From Eudromia elegans (lineage: Eukaryota > Chordata > Aves > Tinamiformes > Tinamidae): a DNA stretch of 64,000 nt. Each line of letters opens with the position of its first letter. Within the stretch, counting starts at the first letter, position 1. The translations under genes and the position numbers were made by a program. Shown here one piece after another: positions 1 to 14,167 of the stretch. The notes under the pieces are model-generated. The model was not told the origin of the DNA. It ran no database searches and was given only the letters and a program-made list of their open reading frames with translations. The stretch lies in the NCBI GenBank assembly GCA_003342815.1, contig PTEX01000140.1, positions 824,694-888,693 on the forward strand, written 5' to 3'.

Positions 1-280
1 CATCAGGGGCCTTGTGGGCCACGGTGCAGGCCCTGGCAGTGAGAAGCTCCCCAGCATCAGTGGGCGATTCCTCGTGCCCAGGAGAGGCTCAGCCGTGGAC
101 CATGCCCCATGCACGGGCAGCCTGAGCTGGGCACCGAGGGCAAAACGTTCTGTTGCTGCTGTGGGAACAGGCTGTGAGGGAGCGCGGAAGATGCCTCCAC
201 TAGGACATGATGCCTGCACTGGTAGCACTGGGGCCGCTCAGATCTACAAAGCAAAGCAAAGCATTTCCTCCTAAAATGGG
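1..280. other. GC-rich patch at the left edge, unidentified
   Basis: The first 280 bases are clearly richer in G and C than the following AT-rich intron. There are overlapping open frames on both strands (14-274 plus, 57-254 minus), as expected when stop codons are rare in GC-rich DNA. I recognise neither peptide nor any repeat. It is cut by the window edge. Confidence 0.3.
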
Positions 281-3200
281 CATCCTAAGCTCGCCCCTGG
301 AAAATGCTTTACTACAGCTAAATATTTTGAAACAGTGCTTGTGAAACAGACATTTTATACATATAAAGAAACCATTTATTAGAAATTATTTTATATGATG
401 TTATACAGCTGAAGCAGGCAGTAATTCAGAATGGATACCAAATTTTGGTGAAGAAATAGTTCTTCAATAGAGAAAGAAGAAAGAAAATAACTTTGATATA
501 ATCTTGTTTGCCTTGGGCATTTTTTTTTTTAATCTAACACATGGCACAAACACAACTCAAAATATAACTGGAGACAGCTCTCTTGCAAACTGTGTCACAG
601 GAGTCTTTAATTTGAATAAAGGTGGCATCTGAGAGAGATGGAATGGTGATTTCTCCTTGCAATACATCAAGACGTGTGCATACTGTTTTCCATAAGAGGT
701 CAGTTTTTGCACTTACCATAGTAAGTTCAAAACCAAAAGTATCTTCAAAACTGATGTTAAGGTGACCATCAGGTTATTTCTTTGTATGTGGACAATTGAA
801 AAGAAAAACCACGAGTGGCTTATTCACATTAGGAGGATATTCCATGGCAAAAGTGAGGACAGAAACCTGGAGTGTCTTCAGGAGCTACTGGTTTGGGTAT
901 TTGTTCAGGGAGAGAAGGTATTTATAGATACTCCTTCTTCATAGCTCCCCTTTACGCCATACGTAATTTCTCTGAGGCTGTATTAACCACTTTGCACTGG
1001 TAGACAGTTTTGTTTGAATAGAACAAAAAAGTGGGGTACAGTTTTTGGAAAGCTGTTGTGTGAGAAATGAGGGACTGATGCAATCTGGAGACAGGACTTT
1101 CATTTTAGCAAAACACATTGCACTGGGTCACGAGCCTTCCAGAGATTTTTCAAGACGAGATAGCTGTGCCACGTTTGAAAGGAAGTGATATAATGAGAAA
1201 AGAATTGACTAGTTCAGTTTCTATGTAGAAATCAATGTCCTTTTCTGTAAAAGAAAAAAAAAATGCCTCTGTAGTATTGCTAAAGCCACTATTTGAAATA
1301 GTGTTGCAGCCAATGTACTGTTGCAGTGTAGCTCTTCTTTGGCAGCTAAGCTTATTCTCGTGTTACAAGAATCATGCTAATAATTCATATTGACTGCTGT
1401 GACCTCTGCTGGAGAGAAGAGAGTCGGTTTTCTCGGAGGCGTTCTTCGCAGAGCCTGGCAGCACGTGCTTTATTTATTTATTTGTTTGTGCCCTGCAGCA
1501 ATTTCTTCTGCCTTCCAGGTGGCTGCAATAATTTGCATAACTTGTCACTTATCTCTTGCCACAAATCTACTTCAAAACACAATATCTAATGAAATTTTAA
1601 TCCTTTTAAGCTTCGGGTTCAATTTTATGGGTGTGTACTTTGTACACGTTGCGCTACATAGTTTATCTTTGCATATGAATATCTTTATGAATGTTTAAAC
1701 CCATAAATACATTTCCTTTTACACCTTTGCCTCACATGCCTTGCAGGCTGCATTTATATAATCTGTCATGCTTTTGAATGTCTCCGAGATGTTTATACGG
1801 AAGCCTAGATTGCATCATCTTTCCAAGTATATGTACTGAATCTGTAGTCAGGTCTACTTAGTTTGAAATCTGCTGTAGCTCTGCCTCTGCTTAGTTGGAA
1901 GCCACTGACAGCAAAGCCATTCCAGAATAACAGCTCTTTGCCTAAAGACTCCATAAGAATGGCTGCCAATTAAATGTTTCTACTTCATAAACCTACTGCA
2001 ATCAAGGGGTTAAAGATTGACTGTATGTTCCAGTTTACTAATTAGCTTTCTCTTTAAGGGGATGTGTCTTCATGTATCAGTGCTTTGGAAATCTTGCAAA
2101 GTGTTTTTCTTGAAGGATTTATTGCGAAACATAAAGCAGGGCTGCAGTGGAATCAGGTTAACAATCTCCTGAGCTGTGATCACCCTGTCCAAGATGGGTT
2201 TCTGTGTGGAGCAGGCATGAGTGTGCTCATACCTGGTTCTCGGGGCAGGTGGCTGTAGCCCAGTGTGCCGAACAACCACCCCATTGTGCGCTCTGACCCA
2301 AAAAGGGTGGCTCGGAGTTTCTTTTGATGGCTACGTCTTCCCGCAGGATGTGCTCATCAGCCTAGGAGCAGCTGTCTGCAGACACACACCGGCTCACGGG
2401 TTGCTTATTCTCTGCACGTCTGTGGGCAGCGTTACTGCGTTTTGGTTGCAGACGTGGGGAAACGGCTCTGCAGAAGGATGGGGTTTCGGGGCGAGTAGGA
2501 GGCTTTCGTGGAGAAGCGTGAGATGGAGTTAGTTGCTTCTCCACCCAGCTCTTGCGTCCCTCCCTTCTGGTGAAATGACTTCTCTCGGCACCGTCCTTGA
2601 TGCTTGTGGCGAGGCAGGAATACAAACTAGGTGTCGGGGTCGCAGCTGTGACACTGCCGAAATAGCTGGGAGGGACATGAGCTAGAATCGACTGAAAGAT
2701 GAGGTCTGTGCATGTGAGAGAGAGAACTCGAGGTTCCCTGTTTTTGTTATGGGGTTGAACGCTGGAAAGGCAGGAGATGCTGATGGAGAATATAGCATGA
2801 GGAGGAGGATCTGACAAGGATGGTGCTAAAGAGGAGGGGGGAAAGGAAGGGCTACGAGCATAAGGCAGCGAAGGGAGAATAACAACTGGGAAAGTCTACT
2901 TAGGCATAAGTCTTCCTGCTTGGTTTAGCATGTGTTTTAATCAACAGCCCATAGGAATGAAAACCGCTTGTGGCAAGGCAGCCATACCAGCTAGGTATCC
3001 GGATTGCTGGAAGGAAATCCAAACACACACCAACAAATCTAACAGATTTTGAAAAATAGGTTATTGATTTGCAAGTCGAAGACTTCTAAAAAAATAAAAA
3101 AGGAAAAGAAAGGAAAAAAAAAAGAAAAAATGCCTCTAGCAAGCCTTATCCCCTGATCCAGAGAAGTGTGGTATTTGAGCACTGTGATATTTACATAGTA

Positions 3201-6200
3201 AAGCAGCAGTTATTCCTTTTCCTAACAAGACCGATTTAAATATCATTCCTATTGTCTGGCGAAAATACCTGTCTGACTGCTTGACATCTCCTGTTGAAAG
3301 CTTCTAAAGACCCTGTGACAAAAGGCAATCTTTTAAGAAGCATAATTACTAGTTCCAGATTATAACGTTCATTCTATCATGAACTTCTGTAGAACAAATG
3401 CAATACACTGCTTACTGCAATTGGAGTGGTGATGCTTAACTCATATTACCTCTATGTTTTTTCTGAAGGAGGCCCCCTGTTTGGAGCCCTTTATCCTACA
3501 CACACACATCCAGAAAACACTCTTCTGTGTAAAACATTTAGATACTACTTTGTACTTGTAGAAAACTGAACGTGGCACTGAATGGAGCATCTTTAAAAAT
3601 AGGTTGAGGTTGTGTTTTATGGATGCAAACAGTGAGATGGAGACAATCTGATGACACGGGAAAAAAAGGTTGGATCATGCATTACAAGTGCAATGTTAAG
3701 ATATCTAGAGGGCAGCCAGTTTGAGTTTAGGAATGCTGGCAGTGTAATTTTAAAGCATCTTGTAAGAGCTAAGGATCTTCTGGTGTCATTTTGCAATGCT
3801 TTCCCTCAATGTATGGGTATTGTAGTAAAACTTCATAACTTTCAGTCCTCATGTTCTAGGTATGGCGCCCTTGAGACTCTTGATTCTACTGACTGCTTTG
3901 CTTCATGCTCTGTGCCGTTGTGCACAACAGGAGAGTTTTCTTGATGCAGAAAGGCAGCAGAGTTTTTGCTTAATCATTGCAATATTCCTTTAGTTTGTTT
4001 TGTGCTTTGAAGAGATATTTGCATAGTTCCTCCCTCACCCCAAGCAGTCATGGATATCTTGACTTCAAAAGAGGATTATTTACTTGCAGAATGAAGGGAT
4101 AACATTTAAAGAACTGTTCTCAGATTTAGTATTCTAACTGCATAGTTTCTTTTCCAAATTGTAAAAGCAGCATACATAATATTATTTTCACATGGGAGAA
4201 CTGCAAATGCAGTTTGATATCAAAGAGTGTCTATTAGGACAGGGTTGGAAAGAATACAGCATAATTTGTTTTGGTTTACCTGCCAAAGCTATTTCAATTG
4301 GAGGCTTTTTCCTCTAGAGGTTGGAGGAAGGCTAGTGAAAAAGCCTTATTGTTCAGTAATTTTCTGCTTGTTAATCCAGAGAAGTCTGTGCCCTTTTTAG
4401 AGAAAACAGCAATAGAAACTGTAGTAAATAAGATGAAATACATTATTTCAGCTAATATTATTTTGCTCCTGCCCTGACCCCTGCTCCCCAGAGAGATAAG
4501 ACTAAAAGATAGATTTGTTTGTCCCTTCTGTAAAGGCTAGCATCTAGACAACTGCATTTGGTGTTTACTTCTCAGATATTATTGTTGTTTTAGATAACCT
4601 GATACGAGACTGGCAGCTTTCCTTTACATTTAGTTAGTTACCATTGCCTAGGTTGGTTCTGACCTCCTCTGAAACTGCTGCTCTGAGCAGCAGTTTGACA
4701 ATTTGACTTGTTAGGAAAAATGTCTTGTATGTCCAGCTACATAGACATGATGAAAGAATGTTTTTAGGGTTTTTTTTAACATTCTTCCCCGTGTCCTGTA
4801 GAGCACTAAGTAATCTTGTGCTATCATCTTATCATCTTCCATTTGTGGTAGAGTTTCTACTTCCTTGGTGTGAAAGTTTTTTTGTGATAACTTTAAAGAG
4901 TGCTAATCAAAATTACTTAGTTTTGTGGCTTTTATTAATACAAAATCTTTGTCACTAATTAGCAATAACCTGCATGTCAGAATTCAAGATCCTGAACCTT
5001 CAGTTATGAGCAAAGACGTTAGCATACAAGATGTGGTAATGAGTACTGGAGAAAAAAGTAATTACTGTTTCATTAATTTTATTTATAAAAAGAAGCAGGA
5101 ACTGCTCCCGGCTTGAATCTACAGATCTTGGTGATCTTTTTTCCTAATACTATTTGTTGTTGCCTTTTCGTTATTTAAAGCTATATTTGTTAAGGGGGAA
5201 ACAATTAATATGATTTTACTCATATCACATCTCACAAGATCTCTGTTAGCTTTGTTTTTGAAAAAGTCCATTAAAAAAATCAATCAATAGGTTTGACTCA
5301 TTCCATTTTTGTTCTTTAGGTCAGGATAAGTAGTAACTCAGATCAGCTCTACTTTGAGGAATGTGGAAGATGGTAACCTCTCAAATAATGGGCTACCAAA
5401 CCATTTAGGCTGCTTGATGGAGAGTAATAGATATTTTTAATATTTCTACTATGGGGAAAATATGATACATTCTGTAAGGCTACATTTTGAACTTTATGAT
5501 AGCAAACCTGCTGTAATTTAGATTATCACTTGATGAGACTGAATAATAGGTAAAACTAGTCAACAAAATTTGGAATTTTAGGTCATGCTTCATCTTCTCT
5601 GTTTATGCATAAAACAAATTATGAATTTTACAGGAGGGGTACAAGAAGAGCAGTAGAGAAAATCATACATCCTAGAGACATCCTGTATGTTTCCTCTATG
5701 AGGGAGGAACAAAATGAGTGTGTGCTGATTATATTACCTCAGAGGTATCAAATAGGATTTAAAGGGAAAGGGAGGGAGAAGGAAATCAGGGTACTATTCA
5801 TGTATAGTGAGTGGAATAAAGACATGCTAATAGTTGAAGTGGGATTTAGCAAAACTTGTTTGCTGATGTGGATAAAGTATGACTGTGTGGGGGTGACTCT
5901 TTACCCTGGTTTCTGAAGGAGGAAAAAAACCCCTTATGTAATTTCACTGTCTGTTTATTTGTCTGTCGTGCATTTTAACTCATTGTCAAATGTATTTCAA
6001 GCTGGCCAGATGGGTGGTGATCTCAGTGATCTTAAAATAATCTAGCACTATCTTTAGCCAAAAGGACTTCTCCTCCCTTCCTAGGTGCTTGTCTTTGCCC
6101 CCTTGCTTAGTAGAGGTGCAGCAGATGCTTGTCTGTGGCCTCAAGCAGCAGCTGGTTGGTGGGGGACACCCCCCAAGGTTATAATGTTGGACTGGAGGAG

Positions 6201-6430
6201 AGCTGGCAGATGCGGGAGCAGGCACAGAAGGCTCCATTTCTATTTACGGCTGCTTGCCCGGCCTGTGGTGGCAGAGAGGAAGGAATGACTGCTCGTGCAG
6301 CCTAGAAAGGGAGAGGCTAATGAACAATCCAATAGCAGAAGAGAACTTCTTGAAGACCATTTACAAGGATACTGAAGCTGAGCCCTTTTAGAGGCAGACA
6401 GTAATATAAGGCAAACAAATCACGACTTAG
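281..6430. other. Intron stretch with no recognised gene or repeat
   Basis: AT-rich sequence with scattered short open frames without recognisable content. It includes a TTTA-type run at about 1471-1490, a moderately GC-richer segment at about 2180-2560, and an A-rich, purine-only run at about 3087-3130. The frame at 5605-5916 is open for 103 codons but has no motif I know. Confidence 0.6.
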
Positions 6431-6622
6431 GACTGAGCAGGAGGGAACAGCAGCACTGGAGGAGGTTGCCCACAGAGCTGGTGTAATCTTCATCCTTGGA
6501 GGCCATCAGGACTCAGCTGGACAGAGCCATGGCTGGCTTGATCTGGTGGTGTTGATAATCCCCTTCTAAGAGATGGTGGGACAGGCGTTTAACGAAGTCA
6601 ATACTTCTCTGATTCTGTGAAG
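6430..6622 (+). mobile_element. CR1 LINE fragment, diverged 3' end, plus strand
   Basis: From about 6449 the sequence follows the CR1 3' region: a CACTGGAGGAGGTTGCCCA segment, then an ATCCTTGGAGGCCATCAGGA segment and a CTGGACAGAGCCATGGCTGG segment. It ends in a terminal TTCTCTGATTCTGTGAAG near 6605-6623, the usual CR1 tail. The middle is eroded by small insertions, so this is an old copy. The 5' limit is uncertain; weaker similarity may reach back to about 6300. No coding potential is left. Confidence 0.75.
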
Positions 6623-6625
6623 TGT

Positions 6626-9600
6626 CAGAAGTGCAAGGGATCTGGAGTTGCTGTTGTGAAAGAGATGTAATAATGATTGGAAGAGATTTGGTTCCTATAG
6701 GAAAAAAATGTAGGAAATGAGTCTTCATGCAGCAGAATGTGGCTTACAGACCACTTGGTTTCTTAATATCATTTCAAAATCTTGGATTTCACAGCTGACT
6801 TGTTAAAAAAAGGTTTTTTGATCATTTAAAATAGTTTTAAATTGCTTCCAAAAGGACATTTAATCTATTGGGATCAATAATATTCTGTACAAGAATGTAT
6901 TTTTAGCTTTAGGGAACTAGGCTTTACAAATGCATCTTGTCACTGCCACCACTTAAGATGAAATAAAGTTCTGTATTTTTAGACTTGGAACTATAAATTC
7001 AAGTTTATAATTTTTTTTTGTTTGGTGATGCAGATAATTGCAGCAAATGTACAGTTCTGAAGTGTAAGAGTTTTGTCTACATAGTCTTTACTTCATTCCT
7101 TCTTTTCTTCCAGTGCAGATTAGATAAGGATCTAAAGAGTGGCCAGTTTGATAAGCACTCTCTGGAATGCATGAAACTGATGAAAATACGTGTAATTCCA
7201 AGCCTGACTACCTTTGCAGTGCTGCCTCTTAGCCCCACAGCCTGCTGCAAAAGCAGCATTTTGACTCAACTGTGTAATGGTCAATAGTGGGGTTTTTTAT
7301 ATACTTTTATCTTTGAACACTAAGGAGATAGTCTGAAAATACATTTATCAACCTCCTTTTGTCCTCTCTCACATTTTGGAGCTGTCCTCACCGTGCTGTG
7401 TGCGTGTGCTTATGCTCTTGTAATGAAATTCTTAGTGTCCTGCTTTTTTAAAAAAAAAAAACTCCTGCTTATATCTCTGCAAAAAGCTCTCTTTGTGCAC
7501 ATGAAACGAATGTGTATGAGCAAGTACAATATGCAAGCAATAAAAAGAGATTTTCACTGCTTCTTCAAAAGCCTGAACAAAATACAGAACTCCTAATCAG
7601 TTTATCAGACTTCTTGTTTCATCTCATCACAATTCATGGAAGCTATTTACCACTGTAGAACTCATTAGTGCTTATGCAAATTCTATGTTAAACCCTTTCT
7701 GTAATAATCTAATTTTTATTATCTAGGCAGTTACATGGCGTGGCATTTTCTGAAGCCCTTAATAGCTGAGGAGTGAAGAATATCTTAAATATTCATTGTA
7801 GGGTATGTCTGAACTGTCAAGATGTAGTCAAACCTTTTCCAGTTACTAAACTGGTTAGCTTGGTTGGCAATAGTAGTACAGCTGGATGCAGAAAAAAATG
7901 TTGCTGTGATTACGTGGTTACCAGAACAGGAATGGAGAGAGGTTATGGGTGCTTAGGAAGCAGATGAGAGGTGTAGCAAGAACTATGTGAAGGCCCATGC
8001 TGCATGAGCATGGCATATGTAGTTACCTATGTGGACTGTATGGTGTAATGCACGTGCACTGGCCAGATGCATAATGTGTCAAAAGAATTAATTAATTGTG
8101 TTTTGGTGTGTTTCCCCCCTCCCTTGGTCTTTACTTCTCGACCTCTGAACAGAAATATGGACTATGTATGTACACTGCTATGAGGCAGTTTAGCTAAACC
8201 ACCCCATCCCCACACCATGAGATCAAGGCTATGTCTGGGAAATATTTGTATCTTGGCTTTATCTACATGAAGCAAATCATGCTTCTGAATTCAGCATTGA
8301 TATTCCTAAAATAGACTTAGGATCTGACCTGAAAGTTGACTGGAAATGTATTATCGATGCACAATGACTTAAGTCCAAAACAGTTGCAGTATATCATGTT
8401 TTAAGTTATCTCTGTTTATTTTATGACCCATATGCCTAATGGGAGGATTTCTATTGCTGACGCAGCAGTTTAGACTGCACATTGCTAATGTTCTTGGCCA
8501 CCGCAGCTATGGCCAGGAGGGGAGCACTGAAAGAAGACTTTCAGGGATGGTTAGAGTGATTTTTGATCTCATTCCTTTACAGCTTATTTTACAAGGTACA
8601 GTTGTCAGAGAATAATGGTTCTTCTATTTTGCTATTTCCAGTATAACCTGGCTTTTGCCAGCAGTACGTTTCAGATGTAAGAGTAAAAACAAGCATTAAA
8701 AGCTTTAGCTTGCATTCTTTAGGACTGAAACAAAATTCATTAGCCAGTTGATTACTGTTTGTTGAGCACTATTCAATGAATTCTTTTAGCAAAATTGGCT
8801 CATGTATAAAAGTTGTTACAGCTTTCAAGGAATGGCAGGCTTTAAAATCAGGGTTTAGGAAATAAAGCACGTAATTTGGTTTTAAGTTTAGGTTTTTCAT
8901 GTAGGAAGTTAGGGAATGATGTGTCTGTTTTCTGCTTCTCCCAATAAATTTAACTATCATATTGTCACTTCGCAGATGAACTACTGTGGTTTTATTAGTA
9001 GAGTTGAATTTTTTTTTAAAAAATTAAGTCATAAATTAAAAAGACTTGATAAATATTTTAAATATTTAAGTACCTAATGATCCTAAATTTCATTATTTTT
9101 TTCAGGAAATTTAATATGTGCACCATTATTACACTAAATTGTTTGCAGTCCACATTCTGTTGATATATGTTTCTACTTGCACAACAAAATTGTTTGCATT
9201 GTTTCTATAGGCTAATGGATTCTTTACCTTAGCTTCAGATGTGTGTGGTTAGTTTTAATATTTGCAAAGAGAAATTGTGTGATTGATGATGATTTGAGAT
9301 TAATGACTGCATGATTCCAGGTTTGGAGATGAATGATCTTGAACAGTGTGCTTCATCTTGGTATGTATTTGGGGTCATTTTATATCTTAAAAACTGAATT
9401 GACACAGTGTTCAGCATTTTTCTTGGGTAGTTATTTAAAGGTATCAAAGGTATAAATCTGCAGTGAAACCAGGTAGTAGTGGTAACTAGATGTTCATTTT
9501 GTAAGATCGTAGGCATGCCACTAGATTTTGCAGTTTTCATGGCTTATGATACAGTACAATTTTTGATGTGCCTCTAACAAGGCTCAAAGGCTGTATTGCT

Positions 9601-12600
9601 GATTGAGAATCATATTTTGTTTTCGCTTGTGCTTGTTATCTGCTGGCATTGTATCTGAGTGTCTCACAGGTAAAATTAAGAACAGCTACTCACTGTGAAC
9701 CTCCTCTGGCTTCTACAAAGACTTCTTTCATTTTGATGAATATATTTAACATTGTTTAAAAATGAATGTTGTGTCAGTTGGGAATGGAGACAACTTTAGG
9801 AAACAGGCACCTTGTGCAATAAAATTTGGCAAGTTCATACTGTTCTATCCCAAACAGTGGAGTTGAACTGTCTATTCCCTGCAAAACGATAGATGATGAA
9901 TACAGATGGATAGGGAACTACCTTTGTGGTTTTCTTTAGTTTGTGCCCATCTCAGACACATTTTCACATTTGTAATTCTGCAGTTGAAGATCTGGCTCGT
10001 TCTACTGATGGAGGATGATATTTATGCTGTGGTAGTCACTAGGTTCCCTAGACTTTATTTTCCCAGTTTTTACTAACCAAAAAGCAGAGCAGTAAGAAGC
10101 AAAATTCCTTGAAAGCTAAAACTCGAACAACACCTGGGGGAAAGGAAAGTGGAGCTGAAAGCAAAGTAATTTTTAAGCACATGAGAAAAAATACGTTGCT
10201 GTTGCAGCAGCCTGATGACTTCTCCAAGTCTAAAATACAAAAACGTATATTCTCATCTCCTGGCTCCTGTTTGTATTACACCCATTAGCATTGTTTGCAT
10301 GAGAAATTGTTACTAATGCCTTATAACACCTAAGGCACTTATGCGTAAATTCAGAGTTTTTCAATAAGCTCATGTAATTTGTAAGTCTGCAGTGATATTA
10401 AAATATTTTTAAACAGTATTTTGAAAGCAGTTGTGTTTTCCTTACAGAAGGTACAGAAAAAATGTCATTTTTTGTCTTGTCTAGCTTAGATACTTTACCT
10501 GCCCTTCCTTCATTAATCAGTATGAGTATGGAAAAGCTAATTATTTCAGTGAGCTAATTCTGACTAAATCCTGTGGTGTAGAATGACATGTGAAGCTGCT
10601 TGTGCATATCTATTACAAGAGAAAGGGAAAAAAACTATATATCATGGATTATATATTGCTTCAGGCATTCTTTGATTCATAGTATCATGATTTGGCAGCT
10701 ACATAAAATAAATAAATAAATGAAAGCTGTTTGGGTTCTTACCAAATATATTATTTAAAAATGGAAAGTATTAGTAATTCAGGCTATGGAATAGCTTTAG
10801 ATGGATGATTATTCTGAAGATTTTAATAGTCCAATAAGAACTTAATCTAATTGCCTGTTGAAATGAAGTTAAATATTTCCAAATAGATTAGAGAAAGAGA
10901 ATCGCATTTTGGCAGTGTGGTACAACACCCTTCTTCCTCATTGAAAAAAATCTCATTTAAAATTATGTAATTTTGACTAAACAAACGCCTCCCAAAGGAA
11001 ATAAGTATAACCAAATGATTATGATGTTCCTGTTGCCTGCTATGTGAGAGGGTCTCTGAGTACAACACACGGTCTCTTCAGTGTATCCCGAAGTACCTGC
11101 TTGTTTCCAGCTTACGGCCACTGCAAGGCACCAGATGGGTGACTGCAAGTCCTCATCAAGGTCTAAAGAGGGCCTGACAGAGGAAGGGCTCTGCATCTGT
11201 GATAAATGTATCTTTTTTTGCTACTTTAAAGTGTGTTGATGGGATCCCTAGATTTTAGCGCTGGATAAAGCAAAATAAGCCAGTAAAGCATGGAGGATAC
11301 CTGCAGGCATACCTTCTGGTCTCTCTGAGTGATCAGCAGTGTGAAGTTGACAAAGAAAACAGGCCTGGAATCTCTTTTCCTCGTACTTGAAGACTCCAAA
11401 GCAATTTTTAATCCCACAAATTCCTCTTCTGCTGCTTGTATTTTGGCCACTATGGAGCAGACACTGAGAGGACAGCCTGCAGCAAGGTCTCTCCAGGGTT
11501 CATGCCTTCCTCCCTTCAGGCACGGAGTACAAATGACTGAAAGAAGAGGGGCGTCCAAACCTTTTCAGACACGTCTCAGATACAGTATTTTGCTTTCAGA
11601 CTGCTGGTCATGGCACTCAAATAGCTCGTCTTATCAGTAGTTCCGCGGTTCCCCAGAGGTGCCCAAGCCCATGCTGCTGACGTGCACAAGTGGTGCTCTG
11701 CCCACCTGGGCTGGATGTACTTGTTGGCTCATTTTTAGGTTAGGTGACACAGCAGCACAAAGGGGACAAAGTAAGGTACAAGTATATTGTCCTCCCAGCA
11801 TCTCTCAAAGTGTAACCATAACCTTTTCACTCTGAGCTCTGACTTCTCTGACAAGGCTTGGTTGTGAAGAAATGGACACCAAACCTATCTCTTGTCTAAG
11901 TATGAAGAGCAGGGCAAGGATCCGGCCAGACGAAATGGGTACAGGTGACTGCACTTCCCTCCCCCCAGGGGACATGGAAAACATGTCCAGCTTTTAAATA
12001 GCATACTCTTGATCTTTTGCCTCTTCGTTTTTGACTCACAGGATAAACAAGCAGGTCACCACTTAGTGAGCGGAGACATTTGTTTGTTTTTGTGTCTGAA
12101 ACGGACACAGAAAAGATGAACTTGGAGAAAACGATGGCAGTAGATGCCGTGATTCTAGTGAGCAGAGCACACAGGCTGGTCCAGAGCGAGGGAAAGAAAA
12201 AATTGTGCTACTTCTATCTATAGTTGCATTAAATTAATAATAGTAATAGTATCTGGAGGCAGTAGTTACTTCAGAAGTTTAATGTGCTATAGTTTTGACA
12301 TTTGCTGATTTTTTTCTTTATTTATTTTTTGTGAATAGATGTGTTAAAGCTTAGAAAAATTATTTCATTAACTGCAGGCTATAAATTCCTTTTTTAGAAG
12401 TTATTCTTTATTATGCACCTAATCTTTTCCTTGTGTCCCTACCATGACCTCATTGGTTAAAAAAAAAAGTCACATTTAATGAGTAAAAAGAGCAGCCTAT
12501 TTTAAGCTTTGATTCCTTTAAGCTCATGAAATAATTTTACTTGATTTCCACAAGTTTCTGGATATGGAAACAACTCACATTAGAAAAAAATGGAGAAAAA

Positions 12601-13226
12601 AAAGAAGAAAACGTTGAGGCAGAGGAAAAAGCAGCTTCTTGCTTTATGTACCCTAAAGTTAAGTACCTTTCGGTGGTCAACCTGAAAGTTTTCTGAAGGC
12701 TGCTTGCATAAAATTTATTCCTTATTCTACCTGGAAGTTTTGGATGAGAGAATGAGAAGGAAAATTCAGACAGAATCTTTCAGCCTTTAAAATTTGTGCT
12801 CTTACCTGATCTGAGTTACACCTTGACATTACTAAGGATTTTTTCAAAGAATTCAGGCTTCATTCGAAAACCAGTACAAACTATATGCTCTTTTCTGAGC
12901 TGATTATATTTGTTCTTTGGCAATATCTTTCTACATGCGAGCTGTGTATGTTATGTTGTGGATGACATAATGTTCATAAAGGTTCATTTTACCACTAATA
13001 TGAGAAAAGAAGTCAATTATCTTCCATTTGCTTGACTGACTTTCTTACTTAAGCTGTTTTATAGAGCATTCAACAAATTGTAACAGGTTTATCTATCTCA
13101 TCTAATAATAAACTATTCTATTAATTCTAAATTTAAAAACACTTTGATGCTAACCCTTTGGGGCAAACAGCTGTTATTAGCATTAGTATTAAAGTCATTG
13201 TATTACTTGCTAGCCTTAAATATAAA
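6626..13226. other. Intron stretch with no recognised gene or repeat
   Basis: AT-rich unique sequence. Visible details are an A run at about 7448-7460, an AAAT repeat at 10704-10721, and a somewhat GC-richer part at about 11030-12130. That part has open frames on both strands (11226-11558 minus, 11329-11640 plus) that match nothing I recognise. I see no convincing splice-flanked exon. Confidence 0.6.
10704..10721. repeat. (AAAT)n microsatellite
   Basis: About four AAAT units followed by GAAAG. A short simple repeat with no other feature attached. Confidence 0.8.
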
Positions 13227-13308
13227 TTCACAGAATCACAGGATGGTTGAGGTTGGAAGGCACCTCTAGAGATCATCTAGTCCAGCCCCCCTGCTCCAGC
13301 AGGGACCC

Positions 13309-13632
13309 CTAGAGCACGGAGCACAGGGTGGCATCCAGGCGGGTTTTGAAGATCTCCAGAGAAGGAGACTCCACAGCCTCTCTGGGCAGCCTGTTCCAGG
13401 GCTCTGTCACCCTCACAGGAAAGGAGTTCTTTCTCACATGGACATGGAACTGCCTGTGTTTCAACTTGCACCCCTTACCTCTTGTCCTGTCACTGGCCAC
13501 CACTGAGAAGAGTTTGGCCCCCTCCTCCCACCATTCATTCTTCAGGTACTTATACATATTAATCAGATCCCCTTTCAATCTTCTATTCTCTAGGCTAAAC
13601 AGGCCCAGCTCGCGTAGACTTTCCTCATACAA
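13309..13632 (-). pseudogene. CR1 ORF2 C-terminal fragment, decayed
   Basis: A minus-strand frame of 107 codons that continues CR1 ORF2 in a different frame from the RT piece. It contains RELGLFSLENRRLKGDLIN and, further on, EPWNRLPREAVESPSLEIFK, both hallmark CR1 C-terminal segments. Between the two fragments (13633-13714) the minus strand reads ALVRPHLEYWVQFWAPQ, also CR1, bounded by stops. It is the remains of one protein broken by at least one nonsense change and one frame change. Confidence 0.88.
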
Positions 13633-13714
13633 TAGAAGCTAGAAGCTCCACGTCCCTCCTGCACTGGGGAGCCCAGAACTGCACCCAGTACTCCAGGTGT
13701 GGCCTCACCAGAGC

Positions 13715-14167
13715 TTAGCAGAGGGGCAGAATCACCTCCCTTGACCTACTGGCAACGCTCTTCCTGATGCAGGCCAGGATCCCATTGGCCGCCTTGGCCT
13801 CGAGGGCACATTGCTGCCTCATGGTCACCTTGTTGTCAACCAGGACTCCCAAATCCCTCTCCATGGAGCCGCTTTCCAGCAGGTCAGCCCCTAATCTGTC
13901 CTGGTGCCTGGGGTTATTCCTGCCCAGGTGCAGGACCCTGCACTTGTCCTTGTTGAACCTCATGAGGTTCTTCTCCACCCAACTGTCCAGCCTGTCCAGG
14001 TCCCTCTGGATGGCAGCACAGCCCTCTGCAGTGTTGGTCACTATACCCAGTTTGGTGTTGTCCGCAAACTTGCTCAGGGTGCCCTCTGTGCCCTTGTCCG
14101 TATTGTTGATGAACAAGTTGAACAGCACTGGGCCCAGCGCTGACCCCTGGGGGACACCAGGGACCAC
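13715..14167 (-). pseudogene. CR1 reverse transcriptase fragment, decayed
   Basis: A 150-codon open stretch read from 14167 down to 13715. It begins in the RT motif [18 protein letters not shown] and continues to [10 protein letters not shown]. In CR1 the second motif normally reads FADD, whose two Asp bind catalytic metal; here the second Asp is Asn (codon at 14057-14059 on the plus strand is GTT, so AAC on the minus strand). Downstream comes the CR1 thumb and connection region ([16 protein letters not shown]), then a TAA in what is normally an uninterrupted frame. The upstream fingers domain and ORF1 are missing. The product would be inactive. Confidence 0.9.

Noticed and set aside
2362..2817. 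Minus-strand open frame of 151 codons
   Set aside because: Low-complexity Ser/Pro/Arg-rich peptide in a GC-richer stretch, with no recognisable family and no exon borders.
5605..5916. Plus-strand open frame of 103 codons
   Set aside because: A run of this length is expected a few times by chance in 128 kb of both strands; there is no motif, splice sites or relatives.
11226..11640. Opposing open frames of 110 and 103 codons
   Set aside because: They overlap on opposite strands in a slightly GC-richer segment and neither resembles a known protein.
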